A stretch of DNA of 64,000 bases from Lacihabitans sp. CCS-44 (GTDB lineage: Bacteria; Bacteroidota; Bacteroidia; Cytophagales; Spirosomataceae), in the NCBI RefSeq assembly GCF_024343735.1, contig NZ_RJUE01000001.1, positions 1 through 64,000 of the forward strand. Direction: 5' to 3'. The position numbers were made by a program, and so were the translations under genes. The stretch's first letter is position 1. Each line of letters starts with the position of its first letter. This document shows positions 52,559 to 62,209 of the stretch, in pieces. Under the pieces are notes generated by a model. That model was not told the DNA's origin, searched no databases, and saw nothing but the letters and a program-made list of their open reading frames with translations.

Positions 52559-53548
52559 CTACTTCAACTTACGTTTTACGCCCCCGAAAGTCATTTTAAC
52601 ATTTTCGATTTTTCCGTCTTTGTCAAAAAACATTCGATCAATACACACCACACGGTGGTCACGGTCTAGATTAGGAATAGGGCGACGGTGATACACCATG
52701 TACCATTCGTCGGTGTTTGGAATATTTATTACGGAATGGTGCCCAGCACCTGTAGCGATACTTTCATCGGCTTCGAGAACCGTAGAAACTCGTTCAAAAG
52801 GACCAAAGACCGAATCCGAAACGCCATAAGCTACTTTGTATGTGCCGTTTGTCCAACCACCCTCCGACCACATGAGGTAATATTTCCCATTTCGGATAAA
52901 CATCGTTGGGCCTTCGACATAGTTCTTTGGAGTAATTTCTTTCACCAAACTACCATCCGGAAAAGGCACCAAGGCAGTGAAATCATCGTTTAATTTACCA
53001 ATATTGCAACGTCCCCAACCGCCATAAAAAATATAAAACTGCTTGTCTTTGTCTTGAAACACGAATTGGTCAATCGGCTGGGCATTGTTATAAAACTGAT
53101 TGATAAGTGGCTTGCCCAAATGATCTTTGTATGGCCCTTCTGGTTTGTCCGCCACGGCTATTCCAATACCTCCATTGTGGTCATCCTCTTTCCCATTTCG
53201 GGCTTTACTTTGTATGTCATTTGCCGAAAAAAACAGGTAATACTTTTTGTCTTTTTTGACAATAGACGGTGCCCATATAGCCATATAAGCCCATTTGATG
53301 ACTGTCGTATCAATAATATGCTCATGTTTTTTCCAAGTAACCATATCCTTTGATGAAAAAGCATCTAAGAAAACTTGTTGGCGATATTTGGCCGAAAAAG
53401 TAGGAAAAACCCAATATTGCTTATCCAAAATAACTCCTTCTGGGTCAGCATACCAACCATCAATTATTGGATTTTTAGATTGTGCAGATGTAAATTGAAT
53501 TCCGAAGGAACATATAAAAATTATACTGAAAAGGATACTTTTGTTCAT
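52559..53548 (-). CDS. Secreted glycoside hydrolase family 43 protein
   Basis: A 329-residue exported hydrolase. The signal peptide ends near SAQSK. The five-bladed propeller fold of GH43 is shown by NPIIDGWYADPEG (base Asp), PIDQFVFQDKDKQFYIFYGG (second Asp) and NYVEGPTMFIRNGKYYLMWSEGG (acid Glu), plus MAIWAPSIVKKDKKYYLFFS. The family contains arabinofuranosidases, xylosidases and related pentose-releasing enzymes; specificity cannot be read. Together with the arabinonate-type dehydratase and the NUDIX-type regulator it suggests pentose use, by inference. It lies between the convergent DinB gene and the infC terminator. Confidence 0.88.
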   Translation of the reverse strand: MNKSILFSIIFICSFGIQFTSAQSKNPIIDGWYADPEGVILDKQYWVFPTFSAKYRQQVFLDAFSSKDMVTWKKHEHIIDTTVIKWAYMAIWAPSIVKKDKKYYLFFSANDIQSKARNGKEDDHNGGIGIAVADKPEGPYKDHLGKPLINQFYNNAQPIDQFVFQDKDKQFYIFYGGWGRCNIGKLNDDFTALVPFPDGSLVKEITPKNYVEGPTMFIRNGKYYLMWSEGGWTNGTYKVAYGVSDSVFGPFERVSTVLEADESIATGAGHHSVINIPNTDEWYMVYHRRPIPNLDRDHRVVCIDRMFFDKDGKIENVKMTFGGVKRKLK

Positions 53549-53640
53549 TGTTTAAAAGTTTTGTTGCTTTATGCAAATTTACATTAGAAGTCCGTTTCTA
53601 ATTTTCAGATGGTAGATAATTATTTTTGAATAGACAGTAG

Positions 53641-53697
53641 TAAAGCGATTTTTCAAATCGCTTTATGCATTACTTTTTTGTGCAATTTGAAAAATCG
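53641..53697. repeat. Two mutually exclusive hairpins
   Basis: TAAAGCGATTT (53641-53651) pairs with AAATCGCTTTA (53655-53665). Alternatively CGATTTTTCAAAT (53646-53658) pairs with ATTTGAAAAATCG (53685-53697). Both are perfect and share bases, so only one can form at a time. The region is downstream of infC and upstream of the GH43 gene on the minus strand. Confidence 0.55.
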
Positions 53698-53744
53698 AAC
53701 CACAAAAAAAGTTTAAAATAAGCCTTGATAAATGCAAAATGCAT

Positions 53745-53771
53745 AAAAAACCGACCCAAATGAGCCGGTTT
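53745..53771 (-). terminator. infC terminator
   Basis: On the minus strand AAACCGGCTC pairs with GGGTCGGTTT (two wobbles) around ATTT, followed by T. It lies directly after the infC stop. Confidence 0.78.
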
Positions 53772-53775
53772 CATA

Positions 53776-54333
53776 TTATTTTTTAGATTTTGGTGCGATT
53801 ATCACGTTCAATCTTTTTCCTTCTAATTTCGGTGGTGCTTCTGGCTTGCCAAGTTCTTCAAGGGCTTTTACAAATTTCTCCAAGAGTTTAAATCCTTGTT
53901 CTTTAAAAACTATCTGACGGCCAATGAACTGTACATAAGCCTTAACTTTTGAGTTTTCTTTCAAGAAGTTTTCGGCATGCTTTAGCTTAAACTCGTAATC
54001 GTGATCATCGGTTTGAGGACCAAACCTAATTTCCTTGATAACCGTTTTTACTTGCTTAGCTTTTAGTTCTTTTTGCTTTTTCTTTTGTTCGTATTTAAAC
54101 TTAGAGTAATCCACGATTCTACAAACTGGCGGTACAGAGTTTGGAACAATCTCTACCAAATCCAAATTTTGCTCTCTGGCTATTTCAACAGCCTTAGCGA
54201 ACGGGTACACTCCTACCTCTATATTTTCTCCTACTAATCTTACCTCTACAACACCTCTAATTTTCTCGTTAATCCTGTGTTCGTCTTCTTTTCTAACCGG
54301 TGGACGATACGGTTTTTTCATGTTTTTTGCCAT
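53776..54333 (-). CDS. infC: Translation initiation factor IF-3
   Basis: A 185-residue factor that prevents premature subunit joining and monitors initiator tRNA. The N domain has [20 protein letters not shown] and the [21 protein letters not shown] linker region. The C domain has [25 protein letters not shown] and [13 protein letters not shown]. The start used is ATG; the rare AUU start of many infC genes is not evident. rpmI and rplT, which normally follow infC, are missing: a terminator, non-coding hairpins and GH43 follow instead. thrS lies 69 bases upstream on the same strand, so the thrS-infC part of the classical cluster is retained. Confidence 0.96.
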   Translation of the reverse strand: MAKNMKKPYRPPVRKEDEHRINEKIRGVVEVRLVGENIEVGVYPFAKAVEIAREQNLDLVEIVPNSVPPVCRIVDYSKFKYEQKKKQKELKAKQVKTVIKEIRFGPQTDDHDYEFKLKHAENFLKENSKVKAYVQFIGRQIVFKEQGFKLLEKFVKALEELGKPEAPPKLEGKRLNVIIAPKSKK

Positions 54334-54402
54334 AAAAGAATTTAAATGTGAGATTTTAAGCTACTTACAACTTAAAATTTCATCAAATTTATTATTTACT
54401 TT

Positions 54403-56355
54403 TCAATTTTTACCAAAACTCGGTATATTTTTATTTATTTCTGCTTTAGCAAATGCCACAAACTCATCAATCGTGAAACTTCCCAAGTCACCTTCACCCT
54501 TTTTCCTTAGTGATATTTTACCTTCAGCGGCTTCTTTTTCTCCAATAATAAGCATCAAAGGCACTTTAGCCACTTCCGCATCACGGATTTTTCTACCAAT
54601 TTTCTCTGAGCGATGATCTACATATCCTCTGATATCATGCTCTTGCAAACTCAAAAACACATCGTTGGCGTAGTCTTCATATTTCTCCGAAATAGGTAAA
54701 ACAGCAATCTGTTCTGGTGAGAGCCAGAATGGGAAATTACCAGCTGTATTTTCTATCAAAATGGCGATAAATCTTTCCATAGAACCAAACGGTGCACGAT
54801 GAATCATGACCGGCCTATGTTTCTGATTGTCAGCCCCAGTGTATTCCAGTTCGAATCTGTTTGGCAACTGGTAATCTACCTGAATAGTACCCAACTGCCA
54901 CTTGCGACCCAAGGCATCTTTCACCATAAAGTCTAGCTTAGGGCCGTAGAAAGCAGCTTCGCCATATTCTACTACAGTTTTAAGTCCTTTTTCGTCAGCC
55001 GCTTTTATAATCGCAGATTCCGCTTTGTCCCAATCTTCGTCAGAACCGATATATTTCGAACTTTTTTCTTTGCTTCTCAACGAAACCTGAGCACTGTAAT
55101 CGTCGAATCCGAGTGATTTGAATACATATAACACCAAATCAATTACTTTCATAAACTCAGCCTCCACTTGGTCGTTGGCACAGAAAATATGGGCGTCATC
55201 TTGCGTAAATCCTCGCACACGAGTTAGTCCATGCAGCTCTCCACTTTGCTCGTAACGATACACCGTACCGAATTCAGCCAAACGCAAAGGCAAATCTCTG
55301 TAGCTGCGTGGCTTAGATTTGTAAATTTCGCAGTGGTGAGGGCAGTTCATTGGTTTTAGCATAAACTCCTCCCCTTCCTCTGGAGTTTTGATTGGCTGGA
55401 ACGAATCCTCGCCGTATTTTTCCCAGTGACCAGAGGTGACATAAAGTGCCTTGCTACCGATATGCGGCGTAACCACTGGCAAATATCCAGACCTCAGCTG
55501 AGCTTTTTTCAAGAAATTCTCCAAACGCTCTCTGAGCATGGCACCTTTTGGCAACCAAAGCGGAAGACCTTTTCCTACTTTCTCTGAAAACGTAAAAAAC
55601 TCTAATTCAGCACCTAATTTTCTATGGTCACGGCGTTTGGCTTCTTCCAAAAGTGTCAGGTATTCTTCTAGTTCTTTTGCTTTTGGAAACGTTACCCCAT
55701 AAATACGGGTGAGCATTTTGTTGTTTTGGTCGCCTTTGAAATATGCTGCAGCAGCATTCATTATTTTGGCGGCTTTTATGAATCCAGTGTTTGGAATATG
55801 CGGTCCGCGACACAAATCAGTAAAATTACCTTGTTGATACAAAGTAATATTTCCATCCTCCAAGCCTGAAAGTAAATCCAGTTTATATTCATCACCTTTA
55901 TCGCCAAAATATTTTAATGCATCTGCTTTGGTTATAGGAATTCTCTTAAATTCGTTTTTCTGACGGGCGAGTTCCAACATTTTATCCTCGATCATTTTGA
56001 AATCGTCTGAAGAAATGCTCTTTTCACCTGTATCTATGTCGTAATAAAATCCATTTTCTACTGGTGGGCCTACCCAAAACTTCACACCAGGGTAAAGAGA
56101 TTCTAAAGCTTCCGCCATCAGGTGGGCCGAAGAGTGCCAAAATGTAGATTTTCCTTCTGTATCATTCCAAGTGAGCAACTGCAAGTCGACGCTTTTCTCC
56201 AAAGGCGTGTTTAAGTCAACTACTTGACCGTCAACTTTAGCGGCCAATACATTCCGAGCCAATCCTTCGCTTATAGATAAGGCCACGTCCATAGGAGAGG
56301 CTCCATTCTGATATTCTCTTTTACTGCCATCAGGCAGTGTAACGCTGATCATCAT
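54403..56355 (-). CDS. thrS: Threonyl-tRNA synthetase
   Basis: Charges tRNA(Thr) with threonine. The 650-residue class II enzyme has an N-terminal TGS domain ([20 protein letters not shown]) and an editing domain with [11 protein letters not shown] and [12 protein letters not shown]. The catalytic core shows [35 protein letters not shown] and [11 protein letters not shown]. The C-terminal anticodon-binding domain begins [18 protein letters not shown]. Metal-binding Cys and His residues (NCPHH, HRAP) are intact. It lies 4 bases after the TPR lipoprotein gene and precedes infC. Two adjacent ATGs start the gene; the first is given. Confidence 0.97.
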   Translation of the reverse strand: MMISVTLPDGSKREYQNGASPMDVALSISEGLARNVLAAKVDGQVVDLNTPLEKSVDLQLLTWNDTEGKSTFWHSSAHLMAEALESLYPGVKFWVGPPVENGFYYDIDTGEKSISSDDFKMIEDKMLELARQKNEFKRIPITKADALKYFGDKGDEYKLDLLSGLEDGNITLYQQGNFTDLCRGPHIPNTGFIKAAKIMNAAAAYFKGDQNNKMLTRIYGVTFPKAKELEEYLTLLEEAKRRDHRKLGAELEFFTFSEKVGKGLPLWLPKGAMLRERLENFLKKAQLRSGYLPVVTPHIGSKALYVTSGHWEKYGEDSFQPIKTPEEGEEFMLKPMNCPHHCEIYKSKPRSYRDLPLRLAEFGTVYRYEQSGELHGLTRVRGFTQDDAHIFCANDQVEAEFMKVIDLVLYVFKSLGFDDYSAQVSLRSKEKSSKYIGSDEDWDKAESAIIKAADEKGLKTVVEYGEAAFYGPKLDFMVKDALGRKWQLGTIQVDYQLPNRFELEYTGADNQKHRPVMIHRAPFGSMERFIAILIENTAGNFPFWLSPEQIAVLPISEKYEDYANDVFLSLQEHDIRGYVDHRSEKIGRKIRDAEVAKVPLMLIIGEKEAAEGKISLRKKGEGDLGSFTIDEFVAFAKAEINKNIPSFGKN

Positions 56356-56359
56356 ATTT

Positions 56360-57556
56360 TTAATTTCTAGTGGTATCTTTACCTATTGTAATTTGACTCC
56401 TTTTTTGTATTTTTTCTATGTTTCCGATATCAAATATTCTTCTCTGTGGTTCAGGTTCCTTAGTTTCTTCAACTTTCTTTTTCTTGTTGTTAGAATAAAA
56501 CTGTTGGGTATTTTCGAGATAATCATTGGCATTTTGCTCCAAAATGTTATTAACAGATTCTAATCTCAAAGCTAGGGCTTTGTTTTCAGGCATTTTTTCT
56601 ACTGCACCTTCCAAATATGTCTTGGCGTTGGTATAGTGTCCCTGAAGTTCATAACACGAAGCAGCTTTGAGATATGCTTGTTCTGTATCAGGTACGGCTT
56701 TACTCCATTTATCATAAATCAAAAATGCTGCCGCATAGTTTTTTTTGCGTAAATAAATATTCCCCACTTTTTCTAAAACGTCATATCGAGAAGGCTCCAA
56801 CCTCAGAAATGCCTGATAAACCTTAGTGGCACTATCTAATGAACCCACGTTTTCTAGAATTTGTGCTTTGTTATAAACCAATTCTTTGTTTGTAGGAAAC
56901 CGCTTTAATGCTTTTTCGTTGTAGGTCAACGCGGAGTCTACTAAGTGAGCCGAATTAAAGATTTTTATAAGGTAATCATATGGTTCAAAGCCGTGGGGGC
57001 GAAGTACCAAGGCTCTCTTAAAATTGTTTACGGCGGTTGTGGTGTCATTTTGCATAGCGTAGTATTTACCCTTAACCAAAAACAACTCGGAGTTGTACGG
57101 ATAAAGAGATTCTGCTTTTTGCATATATTTTTGAGCCATTCTAAAGTTCTTTTCCTTGAGGTATAAATCGGCTAGGAGAACATAAAGCGAAGGCGAACTA
57201 AACTGCTGACTTTCGGCATCTAAGGCGTTTTTCAAAGCTCCTTTTTCGTTCAGAAGGTTTTGAATTTTGGCTTTCTGAAACAAAAACAAACCAGAGTTTG
57301 GGTTTAGCCGCTCCGCTCTTGTGATATCCACCAAAGCATCTTTGTAATTGCCCAATTCGTGTTGAAGAACAGCTCTTTTGTAATAATTATCAGGATCACT
57401 CGGGTTGTTTTTTATAGCGTCAGAAAGAATACTTAAAGCCGCCAAATGTTGATTTTCCTCATTCTGCTTTTTACCTACAGGTATGTCATAACCATCTCTT
57501 GATTGGTCAGCACAAGCAAAAAGTGTGAGAAAACATAAAAACAAAACGTACCTCAT
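56360..57556 (-). CDS. TPR-repeat lipoprotein
   Basis: A 398-residue lipoprotein. The signal peptide [15 protein letters not shown] gives Cys15 as the lipidated residue, so the ATG at 57556 is chosen over upstream in-frame TTG codons as far as 57634. About eight to nine tetratricopeptide repeats follow, for example [40 protein letters not shown] and [20 protein letters not shown] Gln/Asn/Lys-rich tail ([18 protein letters not shown]) ends the protein. TPR lipoproteins scaffold outer-membrane protein complexes, but the partner is unknown. It directly precedes thrS by four bases, an odd pairing of envelope and translation genes. Confidence 0.82.
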   Translation of the reverse strand: MRYVLFLCFLTLFACADQSRDGYDIPVGKKQNEENQHLAALSILSDAIKNNPSDPDNYYKRAVLQHELGNYKDALVDITRAERLNPNSGLFLFQKAKIQNLLNEKGALKNALDAESQQFSSPSLYVLLADLYLKEKNFRMAQKYMQKAESLYPYNSELFLVKGKYYAMQNDTTTAVNNFKRALVLRPHGFEPYDYLIKIFNSAHLVDSALTYNEKALKRFPTNKELVYNKAQILENVGSLDSATKVYQAFLRLEPSRYDVLEKVGNIYLRKKNYAAAFLIYDKWSKAVPDTEQAYLKAASCYELQGHYTNAKTYLEGAVEKMPENKALALRLESVNNILEQNANDYLENTQQFYSNNKKKKVEETKEPEPQRRIFDIGNIEKIQKRSQITIGKDTTRN

Positions 57557-57658
57557 AAAGGGAGCACTAAAAATTGAACCGCAAAAATCCGAATTTTTTA
57601 ACAAAATGTGAAGTAAAAGCGTGCAAACTTTCAATAAAACTGCGATAATGACTGAGAA

Positions 57659-59194
57659 TCAATTTTGATTCACGGAACCCGAAGCTATTTTGGTAAGATA
57701 AATGGTTTTTCTAACTTGAGTAAACGTTGCACTTTGGTTCTTTTTTCGTTTTTTACCACCACTTTCTGCTTTTGCAGCCACCTTTAAGACCTCTAACTTG
57801 TTTTTTGAACCATTTGCTATGAAATAATTATCATGCCAAAATTTAACCTCTTGAAACGCAGGTAAAAATGACTGATTGGAGGCAGTTAGCTCTTCTTCTG
57901 ACAATTTATATAAAATGGGTTTTGTACCTATATTAAAATTTTTTGTTGCCAAATTCCCTCTCACACAATAAGCTACCGAACCGGCATTGTTAAAACTCAA
58001 TGGCTGCCTGATTTGGGGACTCATTTGTTTGATATCTATACGATTAGAAACTACAGAACCGTCGTGGAACTGCACATTGGCGATAAAACCTATCGAATAG
58101 TTATAACCTGAAAAAACTGTTTGGCTTCTCGTATTTGACCTTCCAAAACCTGAGTTTCTATTTGACGAAAAATTATCATAAGGATTATATACTTGTTGTG
58201 AAACCGTTTTATACTCTGGCTTATAAAAAGCTCCGCCCATAGTCAAACTTTGATTGCTAAAAATAGGTTCATGCATTAGAAACGTGTATTCCTTTAGTAT
58301 TTTTTGCAGTTCAACTTCAGGTATTTCGGACTGAACTTGGAGTAAATCACTAAAAGGCTTGAAGGCAATATTGGACGCATTTTTCTTGTAATCAGGCAAG
58401 TAGAACACGCCTCTTTGGCTGTCCTTGGATTGGTAAGTACCGACAATAACCCTTGAATCATCAGGCATCAGAACACTTTTGGCAGTCATCGGAAAATTTC
58501 CAAATTTCTGGGATATCTTATTGGTTTCCAAAACATTGGCTGCAGTATCAAATACAGAAACATTCAAAAAAGCATCCTTTATATATTCTCCTCTCTTCTT
58601 TTTGGCATTGGTATAGGCTATTTCCTTTACAGACCAAATACTATGAATTTTCTTTGATTTTTCATCATAATTCATCTCTTGCAAAACCACCTTGCCTTTG
58701 ATATTGAGTAGAGTCATTTTACCCACTTCTGTCTCAAAGTCATATGTGTAGAAAGCCGCACTTTCTTTGGTAGCCCCTGCAAGAATGACCTTATTTTTCA
58801 AAAAAACGTAGCTTTGATCTTCAAAAAAATCTCTTAGTTCGAAACCCCTGTTTTTAAAAATGCCTGTTGCCAAATCAAAAATTAAAACCTGGTAGTACAT
58901 TCCGCTGGTTTCTCTGAAAAGAAAAGTGATTTGTTCTTGGTTAAAAGTGTAGGCCGTAGGAGCTCGCTCCACATCCAAAAAAATATCTGATTCCCATTTT
59001 TTTTGCAAATCTCCATCATACATCACTGCCTTGGCTTTAGCTTGATCAGTTTTGACAAAAAGTAAAAGCCCATTTTTGCCAATTGTAATAATATTCTGCC
59101 ACGAAGGCCTTCCAACTACCTCCAGTTCAACGTTTTGAATAATCTGAGCAGTTAGATTCGTTGAAAATAAAAGAAGTAGCAATACAAATCTCAC
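57659..59194 (-). CDS. Secreted protein of unknown function, paralogue 2
   Basis: A 511-residue exported protein. I choose the GTG at 59194, which gives a clean signal peptide (MRFVLLLLLFSTNLTAQ) and a four-base GTGA overlap with the preceding gene; a TTG at 59218 would add eight residues. The body is beta-rich with repeated short strands, suggesting a propeller-like fold. Motifs include VIVGTYQSKDSQRGVFYLPD and, near the C terminus, VKFWHDNYFIANGSKNKLEVL. The upstream protein has matching features in the same order, so the two are diverged tandem paralogues. The C terminus is basic (GGKKRKKNQS). No family is recognised. Confidence 0.7.
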   Translation of the reverse strand: MRFVLLLLLFSTNLTAQIIQNVELEVVGRPSWQNIITIGKNGLLLFVKTDQAKAKAVMYDGDLQKKWESDIFLDVERAPTAYTFNQEQITFLFRETSGMYYQVLIFDLATGIFKNRGFELRDFFEDQSYVFLKNKVILAGATKESAAFYTYDFETEVGKMTLLNIKGKVVLQEMNYDEKSKKIHSIWSVKEIAYTNAKKKRGEYIKDAFLNVSVFDTAANVLETNKISQKFGNFPMTAKSVLMPDDSRVIVGTYQSKDSQRGVFYLPDYKKNASNIAFKPFSDLLQVQSEIPEVELQKILKEYTFLMHEPIFSNQSLTMGGAFYKPEYKTVSQQVYNPYDNFSSNRNSGFGRSNTRSQTVFSGYNYSIGFIANVQFHDGSVVSNRIDIKQMSPQIRQPLSFNNAGSVAYCVRGNLATKNFNIGTKPILYKLSEEELTASNQSFLPAFQEVKFWHDNYFIANGSKNKLEVLKVAAKAESGGKKRKKNQSATFTQVRKTIYLTKIASGSVNQN

Positions 59195-60708
59195 TGAGCT
59201 ATTTTTTGGATAAAACAAGTTTGCTTAAAATTCGAGTCATTGTTTTTGATAATTCCCCAATTGAAGAAATAGTTATCATACCAATGTTCGAAGTTTTCAA
59301 ATTCTGACTTTCTACTTTTTTGAAAAATCTCCGGACTATTTTTTTCAAAAGACTCGTTTTGAAGCATTTCGCCACTATTTGTAAACTCCTTAATGTTGAG
59401 TTTTTCGGCATTTGTGTAAGATAGAAACGTATTTGTCCCTGCCTGACTTACTTTTATGTGTGGTCGGAGGTTATAATATTTAAGGTTTTTGTACTGAACA
59501 GAGTTGTCCCATTTCAGGTCTCCATTGCTGTCTATGGCTATCACCACACCTTCAATATATTTAAAACCATCAAAAATAGAAGAATTTCGGTTGCGGTATC
59601 CCCACATAGAGGGGCTGTTCATCCAATAATAATTGTTGATATATTGACGACCCCAAACAGAAGTTGGGTAAAAAAACGGGCTACTGTACAAAGGAGAGTT
59701 CAAAGAATTATTCCTGAATTCTGGCACAAAAACCTCCGAAGAAATTAACAAATCTTCACCCGATGGAATGAGTTCGTTGATGTGCAAACGGTAGTTAAAA
59801 TTATACTCGGAGCCTTTGTCCTTTTTTCTTTTTACTTGTTTTTCGAGCTTCTCTTTTTGGCGTTCGTTCAGAAAACCAAAGAAGTTATTGAACTTATCGA
59901 AACTATAATATTTTATATCTTTTAATTGCTCTAAATCAGCCACATAAATACCTTGCGAACTTTGTGAACCATCGCTATTGGCTTTTCCTATTCCGTAGTT
60001 TCCGACCAATAATCTTTTGTTTTTTGAATCAAAAAATTTAGCAGAGAGAAAAGTATAAGGCTCGGCGGCCATAATCGGCGTTGATTTTTTTATTTTTCCG
60101 GAGAAAAAATATTCTCTGAAAAATATCTGAGTGCTTTTTTTCTGTTTGTTCAGGAATGCTATCATCAAACCATCGTTACTTAAATCTACAGACTGAATCA
60201 AAGTCTCACCTTTCAAATTGCTAGAATAATACTTTGGAGCATTGGTGTCGTTCTCTATAAAAATCAGAAATGGCTCATTTTTCACAGAACCGCCCAAACA
60301 AACTCCATCATCCGAAGCCACAAAGTGACTCATAGCAAAACCATTGACTGTCTTTATAGTTGACTTTTGCACCGCAGCAAAGGAAGTAGAAATTTTGAGA
60401 AGCTGATAATTCATAGCGTTTTTCTGTTCTAAAAGAAGATAGAGGAATTTGCCATCATAAAACTCGTCTAAAAAATTTACTCTATTAGATATGTCTGTTT
60501 CTACCTCCCAAGCCACATTGAGGTCTTTGTCAATTTTCTTTATTTTCAAAAGCCCAGCATTGGATTTGTCAAGTAAAATGAGACCGTTTTGTTTCAAATT
60601 TACTATCCTGACTTGGTTATTGGCTCCCTGAATGCCAATCTGAACCATATTTTGGGCACGAACTCCCAGAAAACTTAATACGAAGAATACAAAAAGTTTA
60701 AATTTCAT
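59191..60708 (-). CDS. Secreted protein of unknown function, paralogue 1
   Basis: A 505-residue exported protein with signal peptide MKFKLFVFFVLSFLGVRAQ. Like its neighbour it is beta-rich and has LLVGNYGIGKANSDGSQSSQ then GIYVADL in the middle, a KEKLEKQVKRKKDKGSEY charged stretch, an aromatic Tyr/Trp/Asn-rich patch (YINNYYWMNSPSMWGYRNRN) and a C-terminal HWYDNYFFNWGIIKNND. These align in order with the downstream paralogue, including the W-DNYF motif. Its start overlaps the EVE gene by 11 bases and its stop overlaps the next start by four. Function is unknown; tight coupling implies the two act together. Confidence 0.7.
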   Translation of the reverse strand: MKFKLFVFFVLSFLGVRAQNMVQIGIQGANNQVRIVNLKQNGLILLDKSNAGLLKIKKIDKDLNVAWEVETDISNRVNFLDEFYDGKFLYLLLEQKNAMNYQLLKISTSFAAVQKSTIKTVNGFAMSHFVASDDGVCLGGSVKNEPFLIFIENDTNAPKYYSSNLKGETLIQSVDLSNDGLMIAFLNKQKKSTQIFFREYFFSGKIKKSTPIMAAEPYTFLSAKFFDSKNKRLLVGNYGIGKANSDGSQSSQGIYVADLEQLKDIKYYSFDKFNNFFGFLNERQKEKLEKQVKRKKDKGSEYNFNYRLHINELIPSGEDLLISSEVFVPEFRNNSLNSPLYSSPFFYPTSVWGRQYINNYYWMNSPSMWGYRNRNSSIFDGFKYIEGVVIAIDSNGDLKWDNSVQYKNLKYYNLRPHIKVSQAGTNTFLSYTNAEKLNIKEFTNSGEMLQNESFEKNSPEIFQKSRKSEFENFEHWYDNYFFNWGIIKNNDSNFKQTCFIQKIAQ

Positions 60709-61108
60709 TTGCTAGTTCAATGATTCTGTCGAATTCTTCAACCTTTACTGGCACTACAGAAAGCCTTGAGAGCTTTACCATTGCCATATTTTGAAGAATC
60801 GGGTCTGTTTTTATGGTCTTTAAAGAGACTGGTTTTGGTAGTTTTTCAACTGGTTCCAAATCTACCACCACCCACCTTGGGTCGTCGGCAGTTGGGTCAG
60901 GATAATGTTCTTTGGCAACTTTGGCTATTCCTACCACCTCCAAACCTTCGTTTGAATGATAAAAAAGTACCAAGTCGCCCTCTTTCATCGCCACAAGATT
61001 TAGCCTTGCCGCATAATTCCTGACTCCGTCCCACATATCTCCGCCTTTACTAACGAAAAAGTCCCAAGAAAATTTAAACGGCTCCGATTTTACTAACCAA
61101 TAATTCAT
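60698..61108 (-). CDS. EVE domain protein
   Basis: A 136-residue protein made of a single EVE domain, a PUA-like fold related to YTH that binds modified nucleic-acid bases. The opening MNYWLVKSEPFKFSW and the following WDGVRNYAARLNL with MKEGDLVLFYHSNEG are the family hallmarks. WVVVDLEPVEKLPKPVSLKTIKTDP and MAMVKLSRLSVVPV complete the fold. The aromatic cage residues (Trp, Tyr) seem present. The gene is not next to restriction or modification genes, so a modified-base-reader role in defence is not indicated. It overlaps the secreted protein gene by 11 bases and follows DUF2452 by 12. Confidence 0.92.
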   Translation of the reverse strand: MNYWLVKSEPFKFSWDFFVSKGGDMWDGVRNYAARLNLVAMKEGDLVLFYHSNEGLEVVGIAKVAKEHYPDPTADDPRWVVVDLEPVEKLPKPVSLKTIKTDPILQNMAMVKLSRLSVVPVKVEEFDRIIELANEI

Positions 61109-61120
61109 AAATACCCACTA

Positions 61121-61570
61121 TTATAATTCTACATCAATTTCGTCTTCATTCATAAACTCTACCTTCCAGGTGTGGTCGGCCAGCAAATACACTTTGGCTA
61201 AAAACCTCGTAAAAGGAAATTTCCTACCCCACTCATTCTGCCCAACCATAGAGAGCACATCACCACCATCTGGCCGCTCATACAGATAATAGGTATGGTT
61301 AATGATGGGTTCAAAACTCATTTGGGCGTCATAAATTCGCTCAGAAATCTCAATTCTATTATTGATTTCTTGGGCTTGCTTGCCCAAAAGCTCTATTTGG
61401 CGGTAAATTTTATGCAAAGAATCTTGTGTCTGTTGACGCATTGCCATTTGGGCTTTTCCCTTAACTTTGCCCATGTCTTCTGGCCTGATAACTGCAGAAC
61501 CAGCAGTATGTGCATACCCAATTAAACCAGGATTCCTCGAAACATTTTTTTTATCTAAAGCGTCGCTCAC
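61121..61570 (-). CDS. DUF2452 family protein
   Basis: A 149-residue cytosolic protein of the DUF2452 family. The N-terminal NPGLIGYAHTAGSAVIRPEDMGKVKG is the conserved opening, followed by a long helix (MAMRQQTQDSLHKIYRQIELLGKQAQEINNRI). A C-terminal FEPIINHTYYLYERPDGGDVLSMVGQNEW domain follows. Function is unknown. It is the first gene of a long minus-strand operon running through EVE, two secreted proteins, a TPR lipoprotein, thrS and infC. The gap to EVE is 12 bases. Confidence 0.85.
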   Translation of the reverse strand: MSDALDKKNVSRNPGLIGYAHTAGSAVIRPEDMGKVKGKAQMAMRQQTQDSLHKIYRQIELLGKQAQEINNRIEISERIYDAQMSFEPIINHTYYLYERPDGGDVLSMVGQNEWGRKFPFTRFLAKVYLLADHTWKVEFMNEDEIDVEL

Positions 61571-61712
61571 AATTATTTTTTTATTGGATAAACCGTATTG
61601 AAATAGAAATGTTTTCTCATCGTAAAAATAAGGAATCTTTGTTGAACGTTAAAACCAAAGATACCAAAAGAATATTTCAACCATAAAAGGTCGATTTACG
61701 TATCCTATATTT

Positions 61713-61720
61713 TATCTTTA
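61713..61720 (+). promoter_or_regulatory. Candidate -7 box (TATCTTTA) for the Rieske gene
   Basis: TATCTTTA resembles TAnnTTTG with a final A, 27 bases before the ATG. The same octamer precedes the Lrp gene. Confidence 0.3.
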
Positions 61721-61747
61721 CAAAATCTAAAAATTATCAAAAAAACA

Positions 61748-62206
61748 ATGACTAACAACTCAACTATCGACAGAAAAGACTTTCTAAAGCAAGTGGGAAT
61801 GGGATTTGGTGCTATTATGCTCATGAACTGCCTCCAGAGTTGCTCAGAAACCGAAATACCTGATCCAGACCCAATTGTAAACACTGATAAACTAGATTTT
61901 TCAATTGATATTACAGCAGCTGGTAATACGGCTTTACAAACCAAGGGTGGTTTTTTAGTGGTTGGAACTAAAAAAGTAATCATTGCTAGAACCTTGTCGG
62001 ATACTTGGATAGCTGTTTCATCGGCCTGTACACACGAAGGGACAACAATTAACTACAGAGCCAGCTCGAACGACTTTTTATGTCCAAACCATCTATCGAC
62101 TTTTAGTGAAACGGGTGCTGTTACAAAGTCTCCAGCTACATCTGCTCTAAAAAAATACAATGCAACTTTTTCTGTCAACACCAACACCGTGCGTGTGTTT
62201 GAATAA
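61748..62206 (+). CDS. Rieske-type [2Fe-2S] lipoprotein
   Basis: A 152-residue exported Rieske protein. The cluster motifs are CTH (SSACTHEG) and CPNH (DFLCPNHLS), supplying the Cys-His pairs for a 2Fe-2S cluster. The N-terminal signal reads DRKDFLKQVGMGFGAIML with a lipobox at LQSC. This looks like a Tat signal with RK in place of RR, followed by lipidation. Between the motifs is TTINYRASSND. It may be an electron-transfer or bound regulatory subunit; the partner is not in the window. menE follows three bases downstream, so the two are probably co-transcribed. Confidence 0.85.
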   Translation: MTNNSTIDRKDFLKQVGMGFGAIMLMNCLQSCSETEIPDPDPIVNTDKLDFSIDITAAGNTALQTKGGFLVVGTKKVIIARTLSDTWIAVSSACTHEGTTINYRASSNDFLCPNHLSTFSETGAVTKSPATSALKKYNATFSVNTNTVRVFE

Positions 62207-62209
62207 AAT

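Noticed and set aside
60698-61570. EVE-DUF2452 pair as a defence island
   Set aside because: EVE domains can occur with restriction systems, but no nuclease, methylase or toxin gene is near; the neighbours are secreted proteins and translation genes.
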